DNA from: Pseudomonadota bacterium
GTDB taxonomy: Bacteria; Pseudomonadota; Alphaproteobacteria; Rhodospirillales; Magnetospirillaceae
Length of the DNA stretch: 64,000 bases
Direction: 5' to 3'
NCBI GenBank assembly: GCA_021793155.1
Contig: JAJYTF010000007.1
Coordinates: 40,575-104,574, forward strand
Numbering within the stretch: the stretch's first letter is position 1; each line of letters starts with the position of its first letter. The position numbers were made by a program, and so were the translations under genes. The notes under the pieces are model-generated. The model had not been told where the DNA came from and made no database searches. It saw nothing but the letters and a program-made list of their open reading frames with translations. Shown piece by piece: positions 1 to 11,445 of the stretch.

Positions 1-6
1 CGTCTG

Positions 7-1644
7 GTGGAATACGACTTCATCGTCATCGGCTCGGGCTTCGGCGGCAGTGTCGCCGCGCTGCGGCTTGCCGAAAAGGGCTACCGGGTCGCCGTGATCG
101 AACAGGGGCGCCGGTGGACGGAAGCCAATCTTCCCGCCAGCAACTGGAACTTCCGCGCATGGATCTGGCGGCCGGCCCTGGGTCTGCGCGGGTTCTTCAG
201 CTTGCGCTTTTTCAGGCATGCGGTGGTGCTGCACGGCAACGCCGTCGGCGGCGGCTCCATCACCTATGGCAACACGCTTCTGGTTCCGCCCGACAGCGTG
301 TGGCGGCAGGGCAGCTGGGTCGGGCTGAACGACTGGGAAGCGGTCATGCCCACGCATTACGCGACCGTCAAACGCATGCTGGGGGTCACCCCGAACCGGC
401 GCCTCGGCCCGGCCGATCGGCACCTGCGCGAGATGGCAAGGCTGGTGGGGGCGGAAGACAGCTTCTATCCCACCGAGGTCGCGGTGTACTTCGGCGAAGA
501 GGGCCAGGCGCCCGGTATGCTCCATGCCGACCCCTATTTCGCCGGGGAAGGGCCGGCCCGCAATTCCTGCAATGGCTGCGGCGGATGCCTGGTCGGATGC
601 CGGTATAATGCCAAGAACACCCTGGACAAGAACTATCTATACTTGGCCGAACGGAAAGGCGCCGAGATTCTGGCCGAAACCAGGGTGGTGGACGTCCGCC
701 CGCTCGGCGGCCGGAACGACGGCTCGGCCGGCTATGAAGTGGCGACGGTCTCCTCCCTTCCTTCGTCCGCGTGCAACCGCATCTCCTGCCGCGGCCTGGT
801 ATTCGCCGCTTCGTCGCTTGGGACCCAGGACCTGCTGTTCCGGCTGAAGGACAGAGGATCACTGCCACACATCTCCGACGCTCTGGGCAAGGGCGTGCGC
901 ACCAATGCCGAATCGATCATCGGCGTCCGCTTTCCCGGCAGCAAAACCAACCTGTCGGAAGGGATCGCCATCGGCTCGGGCATCTACATCGACGAGCAGA
1001 CCCATATCGAGGCGGTGCGCTATCCCGAAGGTTCGGATGCTCTCGGCCTGCTGGCCACGCTGATGGCGCCGGGCCGCCCGGGCTGGCGTCGGATCGGCCG
1101 CTGGATCGCCGGCCTGTTCCGGCAATTTGCGGCTGATCCCGTTACCACCCTGCGGTTCCTCTCGCCGCGCAACTTCGCCCGCGAAACCATTATCTTCCTT
1201 TGCATGCAGACCGTGGAAGGGCAGCTCACCATGCGTTTGAAGCGGCCCTGGTTCTGGCCGTTCTCGCGCCGGCTCGCCACCATCGGCGACAGGGTTCCGG
1301 CCTTCATCCCCGAGGCCAATGATTTCGCCATCAAAGCGGCAAAGTCCACCGGCGGGATCCCTATGACGTCGGTCAGCGAAATCCTCCTCAATATTCCCAT
1401 GACCGCACATTGCATGGGAGGCGCCGCCATGGGGCATGCGCCCGCCGATGGCGTCTGCGACGCGAAGAACCGGGTTTTCGGCTACTACAACATGTATATC
1501 TGCGACGGCTCCATGCTCGGTTCCAATCTTGGGGTCAATCCCAGCCTTACCATCGCCGCGCTGACCGAGCACGCAATGAGCCATGTCCCGCCGGCCGGCG
1601 CCCAGGACTGGATGGCGACTGGCACGGAGGTGCAGATTGGCTGA
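7..1644 (+). CDS. GMC-family FAD-dependent oxidoreductase (cholesterol-oxidase-like)
   Basis: The protein (545 aa) opens with an FAD-binding Rossmann motif, GSGFGGS at residues 9-15, and ends with the Gly-Val-Asn-Pro-Ser active-site region typical of GMC oxidoreductases. A cysteine-rich stretch with Cys188, Cys191, Cys194 and Cys198 (CNGCGGCLVGC) is seen in the subgroup that resembles cholesterol oxidase. Such enzymes oxidise alcohols or sterols to aldehydes or ketones; the substrate here cannot be told. The start is a GTG six bases from the window edge, so a ribosome site cannot be checked, but the FAD motif lies at the usual distance from it. The stop overlaps the start of the following aldehyde dehydrogenase, so the two probably act in sequence, alcohol to aldehyde to acid. 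Confidence 0.85.
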   Translation: MEYDFIVIGSGFGGSVAALRLAEKGYRVAVIEQGRRWTEANLPASNWNFRAWIWRPALGLRGFFSLRFFRHAVVLHGNAVGGGSITYGNTLLVPPDSVWRQGSWVGLNDWEAVMPTHYATVKRMLGVTPNRRLGPADRHLREMARLVGAEDSFYPTEVAVYFGEEGQAPGMLHADPYFAGEGPARNSCNGCGGCLVGCRYNAKNTLDKNYLYLAERKGAEILAETRVVDVRPLGGRNDGSAGYEVATVSSLPSSACNRISCRGLVFAASSLGTQDLLFRLKDRGSLPHISDALGKGVRTNAESIIGVRFPGSKTNLSEGIAIGSGIYIDEQTHIEAVRYPEGSDALGLLATLMAPGRPGWRRIGRWIAGLFRQFAADPVTTLRFLSPRNFARETIIFLCMQTVEGQLTMRLKRPWFWPFSRRLATIGDRVPAFIPEANDFAIKAAKSTGGIPMTSVSEILLNIPMTAHCMGGAAMGHAPADGVCDAKNRVFGYYNMYICDGSMLGSNLGVNPSLTIAALTEHAMSHVPPAGAQDWMATGTEVQIG

Positions 1645-3064
1645 CCAGCCCGTGCAAGACTCGTTGCTCACCCTGTTGATCGGCCAACGACGAGCCTTCC
1701 AGTCCTCGGCGCCGCTGAACCACGAGGGGCGCGTCCAAGCACTGGAACGACTGCTGTCGGCGACGCTGAAGCATCAGGACGCCCTGGCCGAAGCGGTCGA
1801 TGCCGATTTCGGCAATCGCTCGGCCGTCGAGACCAGGCTGCTGGAGATATTTCCTCTGGCCGATGAAATCCGCCACATCAAACGACGGCTGAAACGATGG
1901 ATGCGCCCGCGCCGGGCCGCCGCGAACTGGCAGTTCCGGCCGAGCCGCGCCAAGATCCTCTATCAGCCGCTGGGTGTGGTCGGGGTGATCGGCGCCTGGA
2001 ACTATCCGATCCTGCTGACCCTGTCGCCGCTGGCCAATGCTTTAGCGGCCGGCAATCACGTCATGATCAAGCCTTCGGAAGCGGCGCCCCGCACCGCCGA
2101 AGCGATCCGCGTCATGATCGGCGAAATCTTCGCCGAGAACCATGTGACGGTGGTGACCGGCGGCGCGGATGTTTCGCAAGCCTTTGCCGCTTTGCCGTTC
2201 GACCATTTGATTTTCACCGGCTCGGGACGGGTTGGCAAGATGGTGATGCAGGCGGCCGCGGCCAACCTGACGCCGGTGACTCTGGAACTGGGCGGGAAAT
2301 CACCTGCGCTGGTACACGAGTCCTATTCCATGCCGGCGGCGGCCGAGCGGATCTGCTCGGCCAAGCTGTGGAACGCCGGACAGACCTGCGTCGCCCCCGA
2401 CTATGTGCTGGTTCCGTCGCACAAGATCGAAGAATTCATCGCCGAAGCGGCTCGGGTCATGGCGCGGCGTGCTCCCCGCTTGCTGTCCGGCGACTATACC
2501 CGGATGATCGACAAGCGGGCTTGGCGCCGCATGCGCGACCTGCTGGACGAGGCCCAGGCCAAAGGCGCCCAAATTTGCCAAATCAACCCCGCGCAGGAGA
2601 GCCTGACCGAGGAAAATCGCGCCTTTCCCCCCACGCTGGTGACCGGTGTCGACGACTCAATGCGGCTGATGCAGGAGGAAATCTTCGGGCCCATTCTTCC
2701 CATCGTCGCGTATTCGTCGCTGGGCGAAGCCTTGGAGGCCATCAATTGCCGCCCCCGACCGCTCGCCCTTTACTATTTCGACGCCGACCAGCAGAGAATC
2801 GACCAGGTGCTGTCGGGAACCATGTCCGGCGGCGTCACGGTCAATGACTGCATCTTTCATTTCGTCCAGCACAGCTTGCCCTTCGGCGGCGTCGGGGCAA
2901 GCGGCATGGGGGCCTATCACGGCTTCACCGGCTTCGAGACCTTCTCGAAAAAACGCGGCGTGCTCCGGCAAAGCGGCTTGGTAGCCCGTGCCCTCGGCCT
3001 GCTGAGGCCGCCCTATGGCTTCTGGGCGAGACGCATCGTCGCCCTGCTGATCGGAGGGCGTTGA
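1637..3064 (+). CDS. Aldehyde dehydrogenase, coniferyl-aldehyde-dehydrogenase-like
   Basis: An NAD(P)-dependent aldehyde dehydrogenase of about 475 aa. The cofactor-binding segment GVIGAWNYP, the general base Glu217 in LELGGKSP and the catalytic Cys251 in NAGQTCVAP are all present. The lack of a long C-terminal arm and the overall pattern resemble class-3 and coniferyl aldehyde dehydrogenases (CalB). I chose the TTG at 1637 because GGAGG lies six bases upstream (1626-1630) and the codon overlaps the stop of the GMC gene; an in-frame GTG at 1652 is the alternative, and the longer frame from 1583 has no comparable ribosome site. Coupling to the GMC oxidoreductase suggests that it removes the aldehyde made by that enzyme. 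The natural substrate is unknown. Confidence 0.88.
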   Translation: MADQPVQDSLLTLLIGQRRAFQSSAPLNHEGRVQALERLLSATLKHQDALAEAVDADFGNRSAVETRLLEIFPLADEIRHIKRRLKRWMRPRRAAANWQFRPSRAKILYQPLGVVGVIGAWNYPILLTLSPLANALAAGNHVMIKPSEAAPRTAEAIRVMIGEIFAENHVTVVTGGADVSQAFAALPFDHLIFTGSGRVGKMVMQAAAANLTPVTLELGGKSPALVHESYSMPAAAERICSAKLWNAGQTCVAPDYVLVPSHKIEEFIAEAARVMARRAPRLLSGDYTRMIDKRAWRRMRDLLDEAQAKGAQICQINPAQESLTEENRAFPPTLVTGVDDSMRLMQEEIFGPILPIVAYSSLGEALEAINCRPRPLALYYFDADQQRIDQVLSGTMSGGVTVNDCIFHFVQHSLPFGGVGASGMGAYHGFTGFETFSKKRGVLRQSGLVARALGLLRPPYGFWARRIVALLIGGR

Positions 3065-3145
3065 GGTCTGCTTCGTCGGCCAGCGTAATGAATGCGCGCA
3101 TCGCCTTGCCACGGCTTCGGTTTTCAATCGAAGCCCGAAACCGCC

Positions 3146-3589
3146 TTACCGCTCGAACTTGGTGGTCAACAGCAGCGAAGTCACGGTTCGGCGGACGCCC
3201 GGCATTTGGCCGATCCAGTCCAGGGTTTCGTCCAGGCGATGGGTGGTCGGTGCCTCCACCTCGACCAGCAGGTCGAACTGCCCGCTGGCCGTGCAACAGC
3301 GGCGGACCTCGGGCCGGTTGCGCAGGGTACTGACGGCGCGGGCCAGATCGCGTGCGCCGATCTCGATCAATACATGGGCCTGCAGAGTCCCGTTGGGTGC
3401 AGCCTTTTCGCCCAGCAGAACCGTGTAGCCGGCGATCATCCCGTCACGTTCCAGCCGCTTCAGCCTCTGCTGCATGGTGCTGCGCGACACCCCAAGCCGT
3501 TCGGCCAGGCTGGAGACGGGCATCCGTGCATTGGTACGCAGCAGGGCCAGAAGTTGCGCATCCTTGGCATTGTCGATGGGCCGGCTCAT
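3146..3589 (-). CDS. Lrp/AsnC-family transcriptional regulator
   Basis: A 147-aa protein with an N-terminal winged helix-turn-helix (LAERLGVSRSTMQQRLKRL, about residues 28-46) and a C-terminal RAM/AsnC ligand-binding domain of the usual length. It is transcribed away from the lysine-catabolism genes that start at 3729, and the 139 bp between them is the natural place for its operator. Members of this family often sense amino acids and control adjacent amino-acid catabolic genes, so lysine or a breakdown product is a reasonable effector by inference. The start is the ATG at 3587-3589; the open frame runs on to 3931, but that extension overlaps the divergent gene and lacks the family's N-terminal sequence. 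Confidence 0.88.
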   Translation of the reverse strand: MSRPIDNAKDAQLLALLRTNARMPVSSLAERLGVSRSTMQQRLKRLERDGMIAGYTVLLGEKAAPNGTLQAHVLIEIGARDLARAVSTLRNRPEVRRCCTASGQFDLLVEVEAPTTHRLDETLDWIGQMPGVRRTVTSLLLTTKFER

Positions 3590-3728
3590 CGCAGTTCGAC
3601 TCCGAAGGGGAGGAGTCTCCAGTTTACCGTCACTTCGCCGGTTAATCACCGTCATTGACGCATATCGCCGGTTTTTCCCGACACTGGGCCTTCCCAAATC
3701 CGAATCATCCAGACGGAGGGCGGCGGCC
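3590..3728. promoter_or_regulatory. Divergent lrp / lysine-catabolism control region
   Basis: The intergenic space holds an inverted repeat, GACTCC-N8-GGAGTC (3598-3617), just upstream of the Lrp-type start, and a TTGACG (3655-3660) that could be a -35 element for the rightward genes, although no good -10 follows at 17 bp. GGAGG at 3715-3719 is the ribosome site of the gene at 3729. Operator function is inferred from position only. Confidence 0.35.
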
Positions 3729-4811
3729 ATGCGAAAGATCTTCATCCTCGGTTCGGGGAGAATGGGCTCGCAGATAGCGGCTTTGTTGGCGGCGACCGGG
3801 CAATACGCGGTCACCGTCGCCGACCGCGCCGAGCCACGGCTCGACCTGCCGGTCGCGGCTGCGGTCGAACGACGGCAGGTCGATGCGCGCGACGCCATCA
3901 CCCTCCGACGGGCGCTCGCCGGCCAGGACATTGTGGTCAGCGCCTGTCCCTATTTTCTCAACCTTGTCATCGCCGAAGCGGCTCGGGATTGCGGTGTCCA
4001 TTATTTCGACCTGACCGAAGACGTCGAGACGGCACGGGCCATCGGCGCCATCGCAGCCGGGGCCGATACCGTGTTCGCCCCGCAATGCGGTCTGGCTCCC
4101 GGCTTCGTCGGCATCGTCGCGCACCACATGGCGCAGGAGTTCGACCAGGTGCAGTCGATCCAGATGCGGGTTGGCGCCTTGCCCGTCTATCCGGTCAATT
4201 CCCTGAAATACAACCTCACTTGGTCGACGGACGGACTGATCAATGAATACTGCAATCCTTGCGACGCCATCGTCGACGGACGGCGCGCGCAATTGCTGCC
4301 GCTGGAGGGGCTGGAACGGTTTTCCCTGGACGGCGTCGACTACGAGGCCTTCAACACTTCGGGCGGCCTGGGCAGCCTGTGCGAGACGCTGGCCGGCAAG
4401 GTCGCCGAGTTGACCTACAAGACCGTCCGCTACCCCGGCCACCGCGACATCCTGCGCCTGTTGCTGCACGACCTTGACCTCCAACACGACCGACAGACGC
4501 TGCAGCGGATCTTCGAGCGGGCGATCCCCAAGACCGACCAGGACGTGGTCGTTCTGATGGTCAACGCGATCGGCGAAAAACGCGGCCGGCTCTGCCAGGA
4601 GACGTTCTCCATCAAGGTCTATGGCGACGGCGGCGCGAGCGCCATCCAGGCGACCACCGCCGGCAGCCTCTGCGCCATGGTTGATCTGTTCGCCGCCGGC
4701 AGGCTGCGGCAGCGCGGGCTGATTCGCCAGGAGGACGTGACACTGCCTGACTTTCTGGGCAACCGGTTCGGCAGCCTGTTCCGGCCGCCGAGCCACCGGA
4801 TCGCCGCCTGA
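3729..4811 (+). CDS. Saccharopine-dehydrogenase-family oxidoreductase, probable L-lysine 6-dehydrogenase
   Basis: A 360-aa NAD(P)-dependent enzyme with the Rossmann motif GSGRMG at residues 8-13. The central region (GLAPGFVG, GALPVYPVN, FNTSGGLGSL, YKTVRYPGH) matches, as I recall it, the pattern of bacterial L-lysine 6-dehydrogenase, a saccharopine-dehydrogenase-fold enzyme that oxidises lysine directly to allysine (2-aminoadipate 6-semialdehyde). A true saccharopine dehydrogenase is the alternative, but no lysine-ketoglutarate reductase partner is present, which favours the one-step enzyme. GGAGG at 3715-3719 supports the ATG at 3729. The DUF1338 and ALDH7 genes follow in the same direction, giving a lysine-degradation operon next to a divergent Lrp-type regulator. 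Confidence 0.75.
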   Translation: MRKIFILGSGRMGSQIAALLAATGQYAVTVADRAEPRLDLPVAAAVERRQVDARDAITLRRALAGQDIVVSACPYFLNLVIAEAARDCGVHYFDLTEDVETARAIGAIAAGADTVFAPQCGLAPGFVGIVAHHMAQEFDQVQSIQMRVGALPVYPVNSLKYNLTWSTDGLINEYCNPCDAIVDGRRAQLLPLEGLERFSLDGVDYEAFNTSGGLGSLCETLAGKVAELTYKTVRYPGHRDILRLLLHDLDLQHDRQTLQRIFERAIPKTDQDVVVLMVNAIGEKRGRLCQETFSIKVYGDGGASAIQATTAGSLCAMVDLFAAGRLRQRGLIRQEDVTLPDFLGNRFGSLFRPPSHRIAA

Positions 4812-4838
4812 CAGCCGACCGCGGGGAGAAAGCGCATC

Positions 4839-5866
4839 ATGCCTGAACTCCGGACCACTGCCCTTTGCGACATCCTTTCCAGGACGCTCGGACCGGGCGA
4901 GGCCAAGGTTTTGCTTACGACGGTCGAGCTTCCGGCCGCCATCATCGCTTCGACAGTCGCCGACCGCGCCGTGGTAGCCGCCGCCCTTGCATTGGTGCTG
5001 TTCCGCGGTCTTTTGGAACGGGTCCCGCAGGGCGATGAATATGTCGAGGACCAGAGGCGGGCAGGCCGCCGCATCGTCTTCGACCACGGCGCGCTGCGCA
5101 CTGTTGCGCAGCCCTGCGGTCTTCTGCCGGCCGGCCGCGGCGCCTTCTCGCGCCTGCTGGAACCGCTGGGTTATCGGCGCACCGCGGTCTATCCGCTGGA
5201 GCGCATCGGGATGACCGGGCATGCCTACACCCATGAGGAATTCCCCGAGACGCTGCCGCAATATTTCGTCAGCGAATTGCACCCCGAACGATTTTCCCCA
5301 GGTTTCCGGGCGGCGGTGACACGGATCGTGGGAGATTCGCGCGATCCTTTGCATTCCCAGGCGGCCGGGCATCTCGGAGAACTGGCCTGGTCCGGGCATC
5401 TGCCGCGGCGCGAGGCGGCCTGCTTGGTCGAGGACCTGGCCAATTGCTTCGATCGCCAGCACAACGCGCCCAACGAGGCGGACTATGAAATCCTGCTGGC
5501 TGAATCGCCCGAAATGGCCTGGATCGCTACCGAAGGCAACGCTTTCAACCACGCGACCGACCGTGTGGCGGACCTCGCCAGGTTGTGCGAGGAGCAGCGG
5601 CGCCTGGGCCGTTCGCTCAAGGATCGGATCGAGGTTTCGGCGTCGGGGCGGATCCGCCAGACCGCGTTCCGCGCCGCGCCGGTCGAGCGCGGCCTGCTGC
5701 GTCCGGACGGTTCCGTGACCGTTCGCACGGTACCCGGCTCGTTCTTCGAATTCATCAATCGGGCGAGCCACTTGGACGTGGCGACGGGGCGGATGGCGCT
5801 GGATCTCGGTTTCGATAGTGCCAATGCCCAGGGAATCTTCCGCATGACCTCGCCGGCCGAAGAGGA

Positions 5867-5870
<4 letters not shown>
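4839..5870 (+). CDS. DUF1338 protein, probable 2-oxoadipate dioxygenase/decarboxylase (HglS-like)
   Basis: A 343-aa protein of the DUF1338 family. Characterised members (HglS of Pseudomonas, YdcJ relatives) are non-haem iron enzymes that convert 2-oxoadipate to D-2-hydroxyglutarate in lysine breakdown. This copy is shorter than the Pseudomonas protein of about 460 aa and resembles a single core domain. His83 (FDHGALR), His238 (AFNHATDR) and Glu304 (FFEFINR) are plausible metal ligands by analogy with the known His-His-Glu site; that assignment is inference. It lies 27 bp after the lysine-dehydrogenase-like gene and its stop overlaps the next start in an ATGA, so the operon covers entry into and exit from the aminoadipate route. 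The transaminase linking aminoadipate to 2-oxoadipate is not in the window. Confidence 0.82.
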
Positions 5871-7381
<1,511 letters not shown>

Positions 7382-7440
7382 AATTGACATCCGTGCTCCA
7401 TAAGGCAATATCGGCCTGAGGAGGCTGCGCCCAGGTCATC

Positions 7441-7887
7441 ATGCGCCTTTATGTCGATTCCGATGCTTGCCCGGTGAAGGAAGAGGTCGTGCGCGTAGCC
7501 GAACGGCACCGGATTTCCGTCACCTTGATCGGCAACCGCTGGATGCGCGGCCTGGAGCATCCGTTGGTCGAGCAGGTGGTCGCCGCTGAAGGATTGAACG
7601 AGGCCGATGACCGCATCGTCGAGCGGATAGGCCCTGGCGACATCGTGGTCACCGGGGACGTGCCGCTGGCCGCACGCTGCCTGGATAAGGGAGCCAGGGG
7701 CATCGACCACCGTGGCAAGGTGTTCGACGCGAATTCCATCGGCATGGCCGTGGCAGTACGCGACCTGATGACCCATCTGCGCGATAGCGGCAGCATCACC
7801 GGCGGCCCGGCGGCTTACGACAAGAAGGACCGCTCGCGGTTCCTCGACGGGTTGGAGCGGCTGATCCAATCCATGAAACACCTCTGA
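7441..7887 (+). CDS. UPF0178 (YaiI/YqxD) family protein
   Basis: A 148-aa protein that starts with the family hallmark YVDSDACPVK and carries the conserved acidic positions in VTGDVPLA and the DANSIG segment. The family is widespread, has a PIN/NYN-like fold by sequence and has no established function; a nuclease role is often suggested but not shown. It sits 60 bp after the aminoadipate semialdehyde dehydrogenase gene and 11 bp before the glutathione S-transferase gene, so it may be read with either. Length and start are normal for the family. Confidence 0.9.
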   Translation: MRLYVDSDACPVKEEVVRVAERHRISVTLIGNRWMRGLEHPLVEQVVAAEGLNEADDRIVERIGPGDIVVTGDVPLAARCLDKGARGIDHRGKVFDANSIGMAVAVRDLMTHLRDSGSITGGPAAYDKKDRSRFLDGLERLIQSMKHL

Positions 7888-7898
7888 AAAGGCATTCC

Positions 7899-8567
7899 AT
7901 GCTTCGTTTCTACTACTCGCCAGGCGCCTGTTCCCTGGCGGCGCACATCGTTCTGGAAGAAATCGGCATTCCCTACGAAGAGGAGATCATTTCGGCCCGG
8001 CCGGACGGCGAGGGGGTCAAGACCACCAGTCCCGCATGGAAGGCGATCAACCCGAAAGGCCGCGTACCCGCCTTGGCGGGGGTGCCCGGACGCATCGGTG
8101 GCGCCGAGAACCTGCTGACCGAAGTCAACGCCATCATGGTCTATCTCGCCCGAACCCACCCTGCCGCGGGGCTGCTACCTACCGATCCGGCGGCCGAGGC
8201 CCGCTGCCTGGAATGGATGAACTGGCTGACCGGCAGCGTTCATGCCACCGCCTGGGCGCAGATGATCCGGCCCTACCGCTTCTCGGCGGACGACAAATGC
8301 TTCCCGTCCATCAAGGCGAAAGGCGAGGAGGACCTGCGGGCCCATTTCGCCTATATCGACGGGCTGCTGGCAGATGGCCGCGATTGGGCGGTGCCAGGAT
8401 CATACTCGGTGGTTGATCCCTATCTTCTGGTATTCTACGGATGGGGAAAAAGGATCGGTTGGGACATGGCGGGTCTTTGCCCGGCATGGACCGCCCATGC
8501 CGCAAAGGTCCTGGCCCGCCCTGCGGTCCAGCGGATCATCGCGCGCGAGAATCTGTCCTATTTTTAA
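7899..8567 (+). CDS. Glutathione S-transferase family protein
   Basis: A 222-aa protein with an N-terminal thioredoxin-like domain (LRFYYSPGACSLAAHIVLEE, residues 2-21) that has the Ser/Cys-containing motif of bacterial beta-class glutathione transferases, NPKGRVPAL with the cis-proline, and an all-helical C-terminal domain from about residue 95. It should conjugate or reduce small electrophiles with glutathione in the cytoplasm; the substrate is unknown. It follows the UPF0178 gene by 11 bp with AAAAGG just upstream of the ATG. The 142 bp after it contain no gene that I can recognise. Confidence 0.88.
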   Translation: MLRFYYSPGACSLAAHIVLEEIGIPYEEEIISARPDGEGVKTTSPAWKAINPKGRVPALAGVPGRIGGAENLLTEVNAIMVYLARTHPAAGLLPTDPAAEARCLEWMNWLTGSVHATAWAQMIRPYRFSADDKCFPSIKAKGEEDLRAHFAYIDGLLADGRDWAVPGSYSVVDPYLLVFYGWGKRIGWDMAGLCPAWTAHAAKVLARPAVQRIIARENLSYF

Positions 8568-8709
8568 GGGAAAGCGCGGCCGCTCCTCGCCGACCAGATG
8601 TGAGGGAGCCTCGCCGGGGCTTTCCGCCCGGCTGCCGGCGTGGTAGGCTTACCAAATCGTTAAGCAGTTCGCTCTTAAGGGGCCGCCCGCAAGGCGGAGA
8701 GGGGATTGT

Positions 8710-11445
8710 TTGGCTGTGCCGGCCGACCGGCCGCGCGCTGCGTCAGGGGGGCATCCGAAGTGGTCAGGCATGGCGCCAGGTAGACCGACATCGCCAGGTC
8801 GCGGCTCGGCCGTCGCCCTGCTTCCCATCGCGGACGTTCTCGAGAACGCCCCGTGGGGGATCGTCATTCTCACCAGAGCCGGCCACATCCTTTACGTCAA
8901 CCCGGCGGCGACCCGCATGCTGGGGCAGGATTGCGCCGATTTGGTGGGCACCGAGGCCGCGAATTTCCACGCCGATTCCGACGAATTCACCCGGATGCTT
9001 GAACAATTCTGCCGCTCGGGACGGGTCGAGGAGTCCGAGGTGGAGATGCGATCCTTCAACGGAGCGGCCTTCTGGGCGAGAGTCGCCTGGACCCGGACCC
9101 GCTTCGACGGGATCAACGCCGCCGTCATGTGGTTCGAGGACATCACGGCCCAGCGGCTGGCCGATGCGACCCGCACGGCTTTGTTCGGCGCGGCCCCCCT
9201 CCCGATGGTTCTCGCCGCCATCGAGGACGGTGTCATCCTTTATGCCAATCGGCGGGCCACCGAACTGTTTGCGGCCGGCAAGGATGACGACGCCTGGACG
9301 CTGGAAGACATCCTGGGCGCCCACACCACGCAGTCCTTCCTGCTGCGCCTGCGCAATGGGGGCTATGTCGACGATTTCGAGGTGCTGCTCAACACCTCGT
9401 ACGGCGATGCCTATTGGGGCGGCGTATCGGGGCAAAGCGTCACGCTGAACGGGCAACGCTGCGTCCTGGTCGGCATCACCGATCTGACCGATCGCAAGCA
9501 GGCCGAAGAGACGCTGCGACGGTTCTTCGACGGCGCGCCCCTCGCCATGCTGCTGGTGCGCCTACGCGACCTCCAGGTCATCCGGATCAATCGTCGCGCC
9601 TCGGAACTGTTTGCCCCCCAGCCGGGAACCACCGCCGCCGCCCTGGAGGCCCATCTCGGCGCCGAGCACAGCCGGCGCTTCCTGGCACGCCTGCGGGATG
9701 GCGGCTTCGTCGATTCCTTCGAGTGCCAGCTGGCGACCGACTGGGGTGAAAGCTTCTGGACCAATCTCTCCGGTCAGATCATCGAGATCGATGGGGACCG
9801 CTGCGTCTTGCTCGGCGTCCATGACATCACCGACCGCAAGCGGGGTGAAGAAGACCTGAGAGAGGCCAAGCAGCAAGCGGAAATGGCGACCGAGGCCAAG
9901 TCCCGCTTCCTCGCCACCATGAGCCACGAGATCCGCACGCCGATGAACGGGGTGCTAGGAATGCTGGACGTCCTCGCCAACATGGAGATGCCGGCGGAAC
10001 AACTGGAAATGGTTGCGGTCATTGCCGATTCCGCCCGTACATTGCTGGCCATTATCGACGATGTCCTCGATCTGTCGAAGATCGAAGCCGGCAAGATGGA
10101 ACTGGAGCTGACGCCGCTGCACCTCCATCAGGCGGTGGCCACCGCAGCCCATCTGGTGACCCATATGGCCACAGCGAAAGGCGTCGACTTGACCTGGCGG
10201 ATCGAGCCCGACGTTCCTGAACAGGTGTTCGGCGATCCCACTCGTCTACGCCAGGTGCTGCTCAACCTGCTCAGCAACGCGGTTAAATTTACTGAACGGG
10301 GATTTGTCACCATCCATGTGGCGAAAGGGCAGAACGGGGTCGAATTTTCGGTGCGCGACAGCGGCATCGGCATGACCAAGGAGCAACAGGATCGGCTTTT
10401 CCAGCCGTTCACCCAGGCCGACAGCTCGACAACGCGCCGGTTCGGCGGTACCGGGCTCGGCCTGGCCATCTGCAAGCGCCTGGTCGAGATCATGGGGGGA
10501 CAGATCGGCGTCGACAGCGAGCCGGGCAAAGGGTCGGTATTCACCTTCAGCCTACCCCTGCTGCCGGCGCCGCGGGAACTGGTCCCGTCCGGACAGGCGG
10601 CCAATGTCGTCAAGCCGATCCGCAAGCTGGCCGGCCACCATCTGATCCTGGTTGCCGAAGACAACCGCACCAACCGCATTGTCATCGGCAAGCAACTGAG
10701 TTTCCTGGGCTGCGCCTACGACATGGTGAACGACGGGGAGGCGGCATGGACCGCCTTGGCGGAAAAGCCTTACGACTTGCTGCTGACCGACTGCCTGATG
10801 CCGGTTCTGGACGGTTTTTCCTTGGCCCGTCGCATCCGTGTCGCCGAAGAGCAGACCGGCCGGCGGCTTCCCGTCGTGGCGTTGACCGCCAATGCGCTTG
10901 CCAGTGAAAGCAGTAAATGCCTCGAGGCGGGAATGGATGACTGCCTGTCAAAGCCCCTGACCCTCGATCGGCTGGAAAGCGTTCTCCGACGCTGGCTCGA
11001 AGTCGGAACTGACCGCCACCCGGCCCAGGCGCCGGGGCGAGCCTCTGAAGCCCTGCCGCGGCGAAACGGCACCGCGGCGGCGGTCGATTGCGCCGCGCTG
11101 GGCGCCCTGGTCGGGGACGAGTCCCCGCAGGCGCTGCAAGGGGTCCTTTGCTCATTCACCGAATGCTTCCCAGAACTGATCGATGCGGCGCGTCAGGCCC
11201 TCGCTTGCCGTGACCGCCAGGCGCTGCGCCAGGCAGCCCATGCCGCCAAAGGTGCGGCACGCGCCGCCTGCGCCGGCCGACTGTCCGATATCCTGGTCGA
11301 ACTGGAGACGAAAGCGCCGAGCCGGGCGCCCTTCACCCATCTCGGTCGGCTGGTCGATGCGGCCGCCGACGCCTTTGCCGAGATCGAGGCCTTCGTCCTC
11401 GGCGGTTTCGATACCCCTAATCCCGCGGAAAGCCTGCTGCAATGA
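8710..11445 (+). CDS. Hybrid sensor histidine kinase (PAS-PAS-PAS-HisKA-HATPase-REC-Hpt)
   Basis: A large multidomain signalling protein with no obvious membrane segment, so probably cytoplasmic. Three PAS-like repeats (about residues 37-150, 155-260 and 272-380) precede the dimerisation and phosphoacceptor domain with His406 in [11 protein letters not shown], the ATPase domain with NLLSNAVKF and a GTGLGL G-box, a receiver domain with Asp694 in [10 protein letters not shown], and a C-terminal Hpt domain with His844 in [11 protein letters not shown]. It therefore holds a whole phosphorelay. The TTG at 8710 follows GGAGAGGGG and is the best-supported start; GTG 8716 and ATG 8770 are in-frame alternatives. 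The next gene, a response regulator, overlaps by four bases and is its likely target. Confidence 0.92.
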   Translation: MAVPADRPRAASGGHPKWSGMAPGRPTSPGRGSAVALLPIADVLENAPWGIVILTRAGHILYVNPAATRMLGQDCADLVGTEAANFHADSDEFTRMLEQFCRSGRVEESEVEMRSFNGAAFWARVAWTRTRFDGINAAVMWFEDITAQRLADATRTALFGAAPLPMVLAAIEDGVILYANRRATELFAAGKDDDAWTLEDILGAHTTQSFLLRLRNGGYVDDFEVLLNTSYGDAYWGGVSGQSVTLNGQRCVLVGITDLTDRKQAEETLRRFFDGAPLAMLLVRLRDLQVIRINRRASELFAPQPGTTAAALEAHLGAEHSRRFLARLRDGGFVDSFECQLATDWGESFWTNLSGQIIEIDGDRCVLLGVHDITDRKRGEEDLREAKQQAEMATEAKSRFLATMSHEIRTPMNGVLGMLDVLANMEMPAEQLEMVAVIADSARTLLAIIDDVLDLSKIEAGKMELELTPLHLHQAVATAAHLVTHMATAKGVDLTWRIEPDVPEQVFGDPTRLRQVLLNLLSNAVKFTERGFVTIHVAKGQNGVEFSVRDSGIGMTKEQQDRLFQPFTQADSSTTRRFGGTGLGLAICKRLVEIMGGQIGVDSEPGKGSVFTFSLPLLPAPRELVPSGQAANVVKPIRKLAGHHLILVAEDNRTNRIVIGKQLSFLGCAYDMVNDGEAAWTALAEKPYDLLLTDCLMPVLDGFSLARRIRVAEEQTGRRLPVVALTANALASESSKCLEAGMDDCLSKPLTLDRLESVLRRWLEVGTDRHPAQAPGRASEALPRRNGTAAAVDCAALGALVGDESPQALQGVLCSFTECFPELIDAARQALACRDRQALRQAAHAAKGAARAACAGRLSDILVELETKAPSRAPFTHLGRLVDAAADAFAEIEAFVLGGFDTPNPAESLLQ

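Noticed and set aside
3705-5771. A 688-aa minus-strand open frame across the lysine genes
   Set aside because: No recognisable motif; it lies fully antisense to two well-supported enzymes.
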